This document shows positions 10,620 through 20,266 of a stretch of 20,869 nucleotides of DNA, in pieces. Position numbers and translations under genes: made by a program. The stretch spans positions 142,523 to 163,391 of the forward strand of contig NW_020170498.1 of NCBI RefSeq assembly GCF_000524195.1, written 5' to 3'. Origin of the DNA: Echinococcus granulosus. Its lineage: Eukaryota > Platyhelminthes > Cestoda > Cyclophyllidea > Taeniidae. The first letter of the stretch is position 1. Every line of letters starts with the position of its first letter. The notes below the pieces were generated by a model. It was not told the origin of the DNA. It did no database searches and was given only the letters and a program-made list of their open reading frames with translations.

Positions 10620-11953
10620 ATGTCCATGCAAGACTTTTCGGACAATTTGTCGACCCTTTCATACATACCACCAAGTCGGTGCCCGACTTGGCTCTACAAC
10701 AAAAAAGACAAGTCCTTTCTAGGTCGAACTTGTGCATCATGGGGTTGGTTTCTTTCTCCTGCTAATTTTTCTAAATTTTTTTAGCTAAAATATTTCTCTA
10801 TTACTGTTTTTTCTATGCAATCCTCTCTGGATTCTTCTTGGGGATGATAATGGTCTTTCTGCAATTTATTGTTCCTGCTAAGGTTCCAATGCGAACTGGC
10901 CATCAGAGCCTCCTCAGATTCCAACCAGGTTTATTTAACAAAGAAATATCTGATTTTTTAAGTAGGTCTTGGTATGAGGCCCATCATTGATGAGGATAAG
11001 ACTCTTATTTACTACTCAAGCCGAGATCCTCAGGTCTACTATGAATATGTCGACAACTTGAACGCCTTAATATCCTATTATGAAGAAATAAATGTGAAAC
11101 CAGCCATCGGCTTTGCGAATTGCACAAATGACCAAAAGTCACCTAATGAGCCGAAAAAAGTGTGTCGTTTTGATCTGGAGTCCCTCGGACCTTGTAACAA
11201 GTCCAACAACTATGGCTATCCTGATGACAAGCCCTGTGTCATACTTAAGCTGAATCGTGTAGGTATTTGTGGTTTTATGTATCACTATCTTTCCAAATAC
11301 CGTCATTCTCGTGTTTTTTCAGGTCTATGGTTGGATGCCAGATGTCACTGATGCTGCAATTCCGCACACTCTGGTCTCTTGTGAAGGCCAGGTTAGGGCT
11401 CCCCCATTTCTACCGGATAGTTAAATCTCGTAGTCAATAAATTAATCGTTAAATTTCTTGTACTTAGAATCCTGAGGATCAGGAAAACGTTGGGCCAATG
11501 AAGTTTTATCCGAGTATCATAAAGAACGGCACTGAATAGTGAGTTTGGTATTCGAGGACTTTTTTTTGACTGGTGCTTTTATGATTGAATGAGTTAGTGA
11601 ATATCTTTAATTGCTGAAATGATCTAAAACTTCTTTAGACCACTAGCTATGCAATGGTTTCTTAGTATAACTAACTACCTGCCTTCCCATGTCCAATCCA
11701 AGTGTCGTATAAACTGCTCAAAGGGAATGCACTCATCGTTGACCGCACAAATTTCTCTTTTGTGGCCTTATCCAGCGGTGTATTCCACAACCAATACTTC
11801 CCTTTCCTGGGCCAGAACGGTTATACATCTCCACTAGTGGCAGTACAGTTTGAAAAGTTGGAGAAGCACATTCTTATCCTCGTCCAATGCCGTCTCTATG
11901 GCGCTACAAATGTGGACCCAGAACCGGTCAAGTTTGAAATCCTTCTCGATTAA
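10620..11953 (+). CDS. ATP1B: Na+/K+-transporting ATPase beta subunit, complete, six exons
   Basis: The beta subunit is a type II glycoprotein that escorts the Na+/K+-ATPase alpha subunit to the plasma membrane and tunes its cation affinity. Exons: 10620-10743, 10785-10928, 10966-11258, 11323-11391, 11468-11538, 11776-11953; the phases agree, giving 879 nt and 292 aa. The cytoplasmic N-terminus carries the conserved FLGRT (33-37) and SW before a single membrane segment at about 44-72 (FLYYCFFYAILSGFFLGM). The six family cysteines that form three disulfides are present: 142/156, 166/180, 207/272. KVCRF, NYGYPDDKPC, LKLNRVYGW and PLVAVQF are the diagnostic extracellular motifs. Sequons are N141-C-T, N167-K-S and N230-G-T. 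ATG 10620 is the first of two near in-frame ATGs; the second is two codons later. The last exon starts at 11776, because TA|C then restores Tyr-Gly as the family requires. Confidence 0.94.
10744..10784 (+). other. ATPase beta intron 1 (41 nt)
   Basis: The donor GTTGGT and an acceptor ending in a T-rich tract and TTTAG flank 41 nt. The splice restores GCT after SW and leads directly into the membrane segment. Confidence 0.85.
10929..10965 (+). other. ATPase beta intron 2, a 37-nt micro-intron
   Basis: The donor GTTTAT and acceptor TAAGTAG lie between RFQP and GLGMRPIIDED. The split Gly codon (G|GT) is restored. The intron is AT-rich and contains an in-frame stop, so it must be removed. Confidence 0.88.
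11539..11775 (+). other. ATPase beta intron 5 (237 nt)
   Basis: The donor is GTGAGT after NGTE plus TA. Several AG acceptors are possible; only the one at 11774-11775 (gccttatccag) both keeps the frame and gives the family-like YGVFHNQYFPF. The coding-looking frame just upstream (from about 11675) is therefore taken as intronic. Confidence 0.75.
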
Positions 11954-12167
11954 TTTGGTGGCTCAGAACTCGATCCCTCTCTCCCTTCCCCTCCTATTCC
12001 TCACCCCTGTTAGCCAGCAGTAGAGAACTATCTCCTTCCCTGTGTGTGTCTGTATGTTGTCTTGCTGCGTCTATCCCCCATTCTCTGCCTTATTCTATCC
12101 CCCTTTACCGTAGAAATTCCTTTGCCATTCATCTGGCTGCTACCACTACTACAACTATTTTGCTTAG
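11954..12167 (+). promoter_or_regulatory. Short pyrimidine-rich gap after the ATPase beta stop, ending in a strong splice acceptor
   Basis: These 214 bases hold the ATPase 3' untranslated sequence at least in part. They are rich in C and T (several CCCT and TCTC runs) and end in ctattttgcttag at 12155-12167, a good 3' splice site. No AATAAA or ATTAAA occurs inside the gap. The next gene candidate opens in phase 0 directly after this AG. This resembles the intercistronic spacer of a flatworm polycistron resolved by spliced-leader addition, but that is an inference. Confidence 0.4.
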
Positions 12168-12904
12168 TATCAGCCACGTCCTATTGCTCCTTACCCTTTT
12201 CCCACCTGCGATGTGGACTTTGAAACGGCCCCAGATTATAGTAGTAGCACGCCTGGAAGTTCTCTCAATAAAAAAATACGAAAGTACTTGTTCCGACAAC
12301 ATAAACTATTTTTGTGGTCGGCACGAATAAATACGTCTCGGCCATGGCTGATGCGGGAATTCAAGGCTCGACTGATGTTTACCGAGCGGTAAGTCTGTAA
12401 AGTAGTGGATTTGCCTCCCCAAATATTTGTTCTCTTGACAGACCCGATCAGCTTAACCTATTTCCAACATCTGGATCACCCCTGGAAACGTTAAAGGACA
12501 GGCGTTTGAAAGGACTGGGTGAGCTGTAGCCGAGATACTTATCATTAGCGCAGGAGGCCAGGGATATTTGTGTGACCAGTAATTCACTTTCAACGACTAT
12601 CAGTTTATTTGAAACTCTCTTCCTGGATAAATATTTGTTGGCAGGTGGAGTGTCCATTAATTCCAAATGGTAGTTCTGCTCCGACCTCAATGCGGTGCGT
12701 AATTCGTTGCATCCTGAATAGAGCAACTCATTTTCGCTCCTCCTCGGTGGCACAGCGCTGCAGTCTTTCTTGAAGGAATTAAAAGCTGGAGAAGTCCAGA
12801 TACGCCAAAAACTGAAAAAGGTTCGGTGAGTCTGAGTCAGAGTTTGGTGGATTGTTAACGAGTACAGATTAAATGAGGAGATCCTCATGACGCCAAGGTG
12901 GTAA
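12168..12904 (+). CDS. Unrecognised small protein, four phase-consistent exons, apparently lacking its own early start codon
   Basis: Exons: 12168-12388, 12442-12518, 12756-12825, 12868-12904 (TAA at 12902-12904). Introns of 53, 237 and 42 nt have donors GTAAGT, GTGAGC, GTGAGT and acceptors ttgacag, ggcacag, gtacag; every junction restores a codon. The product is 134 aa, or 135 with a leader-supplied Met. It starts YQPRPIAPYPFPT, then has a basic segment (LNKKIRKYLFRQHKLFLW), REFKARLMFTERPDQLNLF, a helical SFLKELKAGEVQIRQKLKK and the end MTPRW. It has no signal peptide, and I recognise no family. The first in-frame ATG is at 12351, which would discard 61 residues that look coding, and the exon is preceded immediately by an in-frame TAG whose AG is the acceptor. 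Alternative: 12168-12388 is ATPase 3' UTR and only part of this model is real. Confidence 0.55.
12267..12331 (+). terminator. Two AATAAA hexamers downstream of the ATPase beta gene
   Basis: AATAAA occurs at 12267-12272 and 12326-12331, 314 and 373 bases after the ATPase stop, so either could be its poly(A) signal. Both lie inside the first exon proposed for the following gene (coding Asn-Lys and Ile-Asn there), so the two readings compete. If the downstream gene is real, these may be fortuitous. Confidence 0.3.
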
Positions 12905-14112
12905 AAGAAGTTTTAGGGAGGTTGAGATGCCCACGTAACTAAACATGCAACCCGAACTGCTGTCATGCCTCTTGACAGCTAGAGAAAACACTATCGTGAG
13001 ACCTTTATGTCACCCATTCCTCGGCTCCGCAATCTGTTGAAGATGTTGCACTTCCCCTAAATTATGTCCATGTATGGCACTTGATGGCCGTTTAGATGAA
13101 CCGGTCTTTGTCATAGTGGTATCCACTTATCCGTAGTCGTTTTTGTCAGTAACATGCTCAACCAACACAACACCCTTAACTTTTCTTACCCCACTTGAGC
13201 ATTATTGCTGTCATTTTCTCCATAAACAAATCTTTTACTGATGTTGGATAATGATACCTTCCCCTCAGATGGTAGTTAATGTCCGTGTTAGGTATGCCAC
13301 TACCATGGCGGAGTGTCAGTGGCCAAATTTTCTTTCTACCCCACCAGTAGACAGACGCTCATCCCATGGGCTGTCAGACATTAAGGCTATCGAGGGTCAC
13401 GCTGTCCCGCTAAGATAGACACGCATCCTAGCCAACGATTAGCAGGAGGCTGAACTCCACGCCAGGGTAGTAGGGGGAAGGTATTTTACCTTCATCAGTC
13501 TGGCTACGTTAAATGTGTTTTAAAAGAACCTTTTTTGTGCTCGTTAGTTGTATACGGATCAGAGCAGGTTTTGTTTTAATTTTTCAGTTAGCTGGGCGGG
13601 AGGATGTTATGGAATGCGATTTTGGGCTTTTGCAGCCAATTCTATTGAATGCCTCTAGCCTAGGATTTGCTTTCGTTTTTGTGGGTCCATCCAGCCCTGG
13701 CCAGTACAAATTATAGGCCGATGTATCATTAGCTTTCCGTCGTGAAAGAGTTAACGACTGTTGTGTCTGGCTCTTGAGTGCTTTTTAAAGCACCGGACGA
13801 GGTGAACGGTAGAGACGACGCCCAAATAAGTGAGGAGTCGTGTCTGCAGCCACTTGTTCGTAAACTCAAGGCGGTACAAGTACATTCGTTCCTTATGGAA
13901 GTGGTTAATGCCCCCATCGAGGGTTTAAGCCTGAGCGGACGTAGCTAATCCTCTATCCCTCACCCTCCGAGGGGTGTGACCACCGCCACCAGCATCGTTA
14001 TCAACCATCCGGCAACATCGGTTGACGGTGAACGAACGAGCGGGAGATAGAAATGTGTAATCGATTAAACAAACAAACAAATGAGTACGCGCTGGTGCCA
14101 AATATTTGTTTT
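12905..14112. other. Intergenic stretch with no supported gene
   Basis: No canonical AATAAA closely follows the gene ending at 12904. One open segment at 13588-13716 (+) follows a good acceptor (taatttttcag) and reads LAGREDVMECDFGLLQPILL to a stop at 13716, but I found no upstream exon to join and no family. A short (AAAC)3 run is at 14067-14078. Confidence 0.45.
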
Positions 14113-14148
14113 ATGCAACTACATGCAATCCTGGAGTCGTAGTTGCAT
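14113..14148. repeat. Perfect 10-bp inverted repeat (hairpin)
   Basis: ATGCAACTAC at 14113-14122 is the exact reverse complement of GTAGTTGCAT at 14139-14148, with a 16-nt loop. No flanking direct repeat was noticed, so a small transposon remnant is possible but not shown. Confidence 0.6.
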
Positions 14149-16619
14149 TTATTTGTAACGCATATGACTTATTTCACTGACAGTGACAAGTGAGGGAGGT
14201 TTGACGCTTCTCCCATGGGACCAAAATTTTCACCGCTGTTTTAAAAGAGGGTAAACCATGAGCAGTCGACGTCTTTGACCTCAGCCAATCCTTTCTGTGA
14301 CGTGTCAGGGTTCAGCAACCTACATCGTAAACTTGTGAAGAAGAGTATACATTGGAGGTGTCTCCCCTCGCCTCCCCTTCCCCCCAACCCGACCTGGACA
14401 AAGTAGGCAAGACAGCCCTAGCGTCCGACGTGGTTGACCGATTCTATCCGACAGGAATGGCAGCTGATTTGGCAGACACTGACATCGTATTTGGAGTTGG
14501 AATTATTTTTGAGGAGGGGGACGGAGGGTGGGAAGGAAAGGCTAATCTTGCAAGCGAATAAGGAAAGATTTTAACTTTCAACGAGACCTATCAGTGATTT
14601 GTTAAGACGTAGTGTTAAATGAAAGTGGTTTTACAAGACAATGAATAAGCAGGTCTGAGTGAAGTCAGTTGTTCCCTGTTTCCCTTTTTTCTACCAACGT
14701 GACCAGGGCCCATCCCGCGCCCAAAAAAGTGACGAGTGTGTGAGCTTTAAGGGGGGAAAAAACCTTTCCTTTAAACCAGACATAAGAGAGACGATGCGTT
14801 CTGCTGGAGGAAAAACTTGACAGTGTTGAAGCAGCAAAGGTGGTTAAGAATCCTAACATCATTTTAACAGTTTAAAAAGGAAATAACTAGGGCTGGTTGT
14901 TACCATTTCGTTCTGCAAAAGTTTGCTTAAATGTGGCAGAAAAGCCTAAACGTAGTTCATGAGAACACCGTTTAGATCAACTTTTCGGAAATAACAAGTA
15001 AAAAAACTCAATCCACAGGATCAACAAACTCATGGTAACCCTAACTCGGTCCCATAGAATAGCTTCTGGAAGGCAAATGTTGCTTTAATTAAACCATCTT
15101 AGAATGCGAGTCATTTGGTGGGACAGTTTTGTGCGATACCCAACTCCTGGTCATTGCGCCACTTATCCTCTCTCTCTCCAGCCAAAGAACGAACGAGCGT
15201 CTTGGCGATAAGAGTACTTCCAGTTTGTCAGGGGCCTGGATGAACACTCTAGGCAGGAAATAAAATTTCATGGGGAAAATTGCCATAAACATTTGAACGG
15301 CAAAAATTCGCGTAAAAAAAGCCCGTGCCCTCATTGGCTGGTCGGTGAGAACAGATTTCAAACTGACCAATTAAAGGTCGGCTTTTTCTAATTGTTAGAA
15401 GAATACTTATTTTTTAAGATTCCACTTTTCTTGAGTGGTTTATGAATGGGACAAATTTTTGCCTTTAATGCAAAGGGGTGGCTAGGGCAAACACTGTCGT
15501 TGCATGGTCTAAACTCAGATTTTCCTTATTGTACAATGCCTTCAACAGCTAGTCATTTGATTGGCCAACCTCCTGAGCCCTAATTGGTCGGTGGGCATGG
15601 AAGCTATCCTAATGCCAAATGGTTAGGAAAAAAATGTTTTTTGGAATAAAGGTACATGAAAGACTTCCTGTTTATGGACAGATGGTTAAATTTGGACCAA
15701 GAGTTGCCATATGTATTCTGCCTCTTCTGCTGAAATGGGGTCATCAAATAGGTTCAGGCGCTCGTAAGGTGCGGATAAAACTGTTAACTCCCACAAAGTG
15801 TTTCAGAGGTCGATGTTTTTAATGGATAATCTTGGACTGTTTAATGACCCTGCTGTGTGATTGGTTCATTTGTAACTATCATGTCCCCATTAAGGGCAAA
15901 CATATGTCTTAAGCGTCTAGGATTGCATTCCCTTCGGATCACGTCTTTTTTTATAGGCAGTCATCGATGCGTAAACGAAGTAAAGCTAATTGCATGACAG
16001 AAATAAAGTTTATGTAAAGAGTTCGGGAGGTTATCTAGAAATACGAACGTGAACTTGCTAATAATCTCAGCAATCAAGAAAATGTTGTAACTTCCTTGTA
16101 AGATGGACGGGTGATGAAGTGATGGCAATTCCTGAGGAAGGTGTGACATTTTGTACCTGTCAGTGCATATACTTAACATGCGGATATGATTCCTTCCTCG
16201 TAGTGGTATCGCGGTTGAGTGGAGTAAGAGGTTCAATTATGGCCGCACCGGGATGGCCTAGTGTAGAGCACTACGAACACCCGACCAGCTACAGTCTCGA
16301 CAAACATTAATAAGGGAGACTGGAATTGCTTCGAGAAAACAGGAGGAGGTCAATCCACGACCACCTTGGTTACGGTAAAGCGTGCTCCGGTGGGACGTTT
16401 GGGGTGTCTGCAGTGAGAGGCGAATTAATAAGAATTGTTTTTCTTGGTGGTCTCGAGGCTTGGACATAATATTGAAGCATCTGGATCACATAAAATAGGT
16501 GACAGGTGCTCTTTTCCAGGGCATAAATGGGACTAAAGTTATTTGTTGTTTTAAGTGATTTGACATTTCGAGTAGCCTTGATCAACTACGGCGATGATCG
16601 GAACACTAACAAATGCTAG
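14149..16619. other. Intergenic stretch with short repeats, no supported gene
   Basis: Open frames such as 14352-14561 (+, contains DVVDRFYPTGMAADLADTD), 15089-15370 (-) and 15619-15822 (+) are protein-like in parts but have no recognisable motif or splice context. Five ATTGG/CCAAT pentamers lie between 15333 and 15864, two of them within a shared GCCCT-ATTGG-TCGGTG block (15327-15347 and 15577-15593). Confidence 0.45.
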
Positions 16620-16675
16620 AACAAACATGTTATTTTTCTTTATTAAATGAACATGTTGATTATCAACAAACATGT
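16620..16675 (+). repeat. Direct repeat AACAAACATGT with a third ACATGT core between
   Basis: The 11-mer AACAAACATGT occurs at 16620-16630 and 16665-16675. Between them, at about 16650-16655, is another ACATGT, itself a palindrome. The spacing is not regular enough to call a satellite. Confidence 0.5.
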
Positions 16676-19477
16676 GTGGTGAAATGGAGTTAGATAGGTA
16701 TCGCCATTGCAATCGCGAATTACTGCTCGGGATTTAAAGTTGCAACTGTAATCAAATGTGACCTCTTTGGGGGTTTAAAACGTCTAGTTGTAAACTAAAT
16801 TGCTGCCTGAATTTTGTTTCACTTACGTCTATATTTAGCATTTGAAATTAAATGGGACTCCTTCTTTTAGGAAGGGGCTTTTTAATCGAGATGACGGAAA
16901 TGCTTTTTCCCCAGCCCCTTCCTCCTGTACATTTGCCTTTTGTTGCTGTTTTTAATATATATGTTGCTAATATTACGCTAAAGTTTGCAAATTTAGTTGC
17001 CTTTGTTTAAAGTCGCACCTTTAGTATCACAAAAGGTTTCGGCTATCCATTCGTTGACTATAATGTTATGCAAGCACACGTTCACCGATGCTTTCTAATT
17101 TTAAACATAATTCCCATTAAACAAAGTAAGAAGCAACTTGCACGCTCTTATCGCCAGAATCAACTTGGAGGATGCATTGAGGCATTCCAAAAGAATGTAC
17201 ATTTAGGGCTACCAGTAAATTAGGAGCCAAATTTCCTCAACATTCAACTCTAACGACCGAGAAATAATTGGAAGAATGCGTTCATGTCCACGTTACCTTT
17301 GGCAACCACGTTTCGAGTCACCTAAAACGCCATGCTCAGAGCATCGTTGAGAAGGCTACCAAGAGGCACAACTGTAAAGACGTAGCAGAAAGACATTCAT
17401 TTTGGTTACATGCTGCCCTACATGGGCCCTCCTATCACCCTAAAACTTCTTTTATCATCTTGGCGTCGTAAAGATCTGTTCAGGTTACTGCCGTCCGTTA
17501 ACGGTTCACTAGACGAACGCAGGGAGGATGGCATCGCTGCACAACCGAGACCGAGCAGAAACGAGGCTCCAATTCGCTGGGCAATAAATTAGAACATATC
17601 GCACGAGCCCATCAATTGGGCTTAATGAACAGTCGACTTTTATTTATTCCGAATAAATAAAAATACTCTGCAATAAACTTCGCCCATGCGGATTGCCCCT
17701 TTCACCTTGAAGGTGTGTCAAATTAAGGTAAACTATTTGCATTGCGCGTGGCCTTAACCCCGAGTGGGATGGCGCACGGCAGCATCAGGGGATCACGCCG
17801 ACGCCGCTGCACTCATTCATAACGTGACCCACCATCCAAGGCCGTGTTTGGGTTAGTTGGCTTTCCTCACCCGTTGAGGTCAGCAGGTAAACGCATTACA
17901 GGGAGTCTGCTTTTCGGTGATGCAAATAAACTTCAAATCATCCAAATTTGAATGCTTTTTTAAATGATGCATGTGATGCTACTAGTGCGCACATAAGTAG
18001 CTTAGGTGGATCGCTGAACAGGAAAGGATCGACCGTCTCCCGCACGTGCTACTGATAAGTGTTTTAAGTACCACAGCATTGTTAAGGTTTTGATGCCCTT
18101 CGATTTTAACAAGCTTGAGTATTTCTTCAAATTTCCACACACCTCTTTAAGAAATTGTTAACTAAACAGGAAAGCGTGTTGTCCCTGGTGTCAATTCAGT
18201 AGATGCTTCACCCCAGAGGGAGTTATCGAGTCACAAAGCCTGAGTTAAGCGTGCATATCGACTGGAAGGAGAACGCCGTGCCGTCAGAGCGACATCCAGG
18301 AGCCACAGTTGGAGTTCTTTGTCTATCATATAGTCGGCCTCGGATTTCTGAATTTTGAACCTTTTCAAGGCAAACACTATCTGGACGATGGTTTAAATCG
18401 AGCGTATCCAATCCGTCAACCACTTTTTGCAGTGAAATTTGTGTAGAAGCATCAATGGAAGGAAATTATTGCACCCCGAAATGGCTACTTTCCATTGGGA
18501 AGTACAACAAGTCTATCTTCCATGTGGATTGCGATTCGACAAAACCCTATCCCACCCCGCCACCACTTATTCTGTAGAACTCGAAGTCGAGAATCAGGGT
18601 ATTCTTCCTTTTAAACCAGGATGGTTGTCATTGATGCGGCTCTTCAAGTGCTTCCCAGAATGGCAGGAGAGAGGTACAGCCAGATGACCCCACGCCTTTG
18701 AAGGACATTTCAAATTTCGACGGTGTAAGGGTGAAACAGCTTTCCGGTAAGTGAACCTGTAACAAGTAAAGGCTTTGGGACTTGAGATCTCGCCAATTTT
18801 CCCATAATTTTCCATCAAACAAGTGGCGGGCTCGGTTGTTTTATCAATCCTTCCCCAATGAGCCTCCACTGATCCAACTATACGCAGTTGATACCTTCAT
18901 TGTGTAGCGTTTTTCGCGAGGCAACCACCTGATTACCTAGACTTGCCTCCTCTTTGAGGCAACGATTAAGTCTAGCACTCCACGGCTGATGGTTGATTGT
19001 TAGTCTTAGATGGGCGCTATTCCGTAAGGTCTATGTCATTGACCTGGACGGCTATGATAGACGCGTTCGTTAGATTTGCGTGTCCCATGACGACTGCAGG
19101 GTTGGGTGAAATATGCCTGACGCCTTTTCACCTCTTGGTGTCCCACACAAAGCTTCTTGACATGGTATCAGGTCAGCCGAAAGGCTTCCATAACTTCTCC
19201 TTTACGTAGGAACCCCGTCGAATCAATTGCCCACGGTAAAGTTAGTTTAGCCAAGAGCTGTTTGCCCTTTACTTCTTTACAAAAAAAAGTAAATTTTCAA
19301 AATGAAACCTGTGATTGGCACCACTGGACACTCATTTAAAACGCTGAAAATTGGAAAGAAGGAAAAATCAAACAAAAAGCTGATGACTAGACACCTGTTT
19401 ATTGACCACAATCCGCCTTTCCTACCACATTTTCCTAAAGGTTTCAGTCTCCAGTAGTTAATACCTCCTGGTCATAC
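16676..19477. other. Intergenic stretch with no supported gene
   Basis: Several short open segments look partly coding: 17268-17471 (+), 18223-18441 (-, contains SVCLEKVQNSEIRGRLYDRQ) and 18439-18687 (+, contains FHWEVQQVYLPCGLRFDKTL). None could be linked by splice sites to others or recognised. The only distinct structure is the palindrome at 17638-17662. Confidence 0.45.
17638..17662. terminator. 25-bp palindrome carrying poly(A)-signal hexamers on both strands
   Basis: The left arm TTTTATTTATTC (17638-17649) and right arm GAATAAATAAAA (17651-17662) are perfect reverse complements around a single C. Each strand therefore carries AATAAA, the canonical poly(A) signal, within 25 bases. Further AATAAA hexamers lie nearby on the plus strand (about 17583 and 17672). 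This would suit a shared end of convergent transcripts, but no gene has been established on either side. Confidence 0.4.
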
Positions 19478-19833
19478 CTACGGTTGTGTACTTCCACTGT
19501 CCGTCAAGGATAAACCCCTTTTCACCTCACTAACCGTAATACAAGACCCGAAGCGACGCATACTACTGATCAGCAAATAAGTAGAAAGTGACTGTCACTA
19601 CCAGGTACAAAGTTAGTCGATTTTGTTGGGTAACACAAATGAGCAATACGACTTGACAAAGTGGAAATAAGAAGTGCTTACAGAGGCAAAATGCGGTGCA
19701 GCAGTACTCACCTCGATGACAGAGGATCTGGGAACGAGACGACGGCATGGCAGTTCACCCCATCCATACTCCGCTTCACGTCAAAAAAGCAGACTCTCCA
19801 CCGTCTTTCGAGTTTCAGGCCCGCTGGGGAACC
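19478..19833 (-). CDS. Candidate two-exon unrecognised gene
   Basis: Exon 19833-19712 (40 codons plus two bases) ends in a canonical donor GTGAGT. Exon 19565-19478 follows an acceptor ending TGCTGATCAG, restores the split codon (AG|T) and ends in TAG at 19480-19478. The predicted 69 residues include LERRWRVCFFDVKRSMDGV and CHAVVSFPDPLSS, which look coding; no family is recognised. As in the gene at 12168, the first exon is immediately preceded by an in-frame TAG whose AG could be a splice acceptor, so a cis start codon is missing. A short upstream cis exon ending near 19860 is an alternative. It lies on the same strand as, and about 430 bases beyond, the gene ending at 20267, so it could also be unannotated 3' sequence of that gene. 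Confidence 0.3.
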
Positions 19834-20266
19834 CTACGACACCTCTGAGAGCAATAAGCTCACCCTACTTGTAAGCAATCCTAAGTAGTCCAATCCACCT
19901 AGCCTTCACTTTGAAACCCACCTAAACACGTCTTGACAGCACGGTAGCTTTCCCAAGGTGAAAAAAAAAAGTAAAACAAAGAGACTACACAGAGAGGAGA
20001 GACGCACAAATTTTACTGGTTCCAGAGCGGCAAGTAGTATTGCTGTCAGACATTATGTGTAGAATTGCAAAGAGACATCAAAATAATTTGTTTACAGTTA
20101 GTCATCTACTCTTGTCTGACAGTCACAAAAGAACATCTCCACACCGTAAGTAAAGTCAACAGCTCAAAGTGAAAATTGATAAGGCGGTAAATGGACGAAA
20201 ATGAGGAGATGAAAGTTATGCCAATCGTTGGGCGATGAGGAACGAAGGCGTTGTGTGTACGCAGTG
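19834..20266 (-). other. 3' flank of the gene ending at 20267
   Basis: It should hold the 3' untranslated region of the upstream minus-strand gene. No canonical AATAAA was seen on the minus strand here. An A10 run at 19959-19968 is a T-run on the minus strand and could serve as a pyrimidine tract. Confidence 0.4.

Noticed and set aside
12046..12330. 94-codon plus-strand open frame beginning at a GTG
   Set aside because: It is in a different frame from the phase-consistent model at 12168-12388 and has a hydrophobic, low-complexity composition typical of translated pyrimidine-rich DNA.
12448..12888. 146-codon open frame on the minus strand with protein-like composition
   Set aside because: It lies antisense to the plus-strand exons at 12442-12518, 12756-12825 and 12868-12904, whose splice sites and phases agree. 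It has no splice context or family of its own, so I treat it as a shadow, though it remains the main competing reading.
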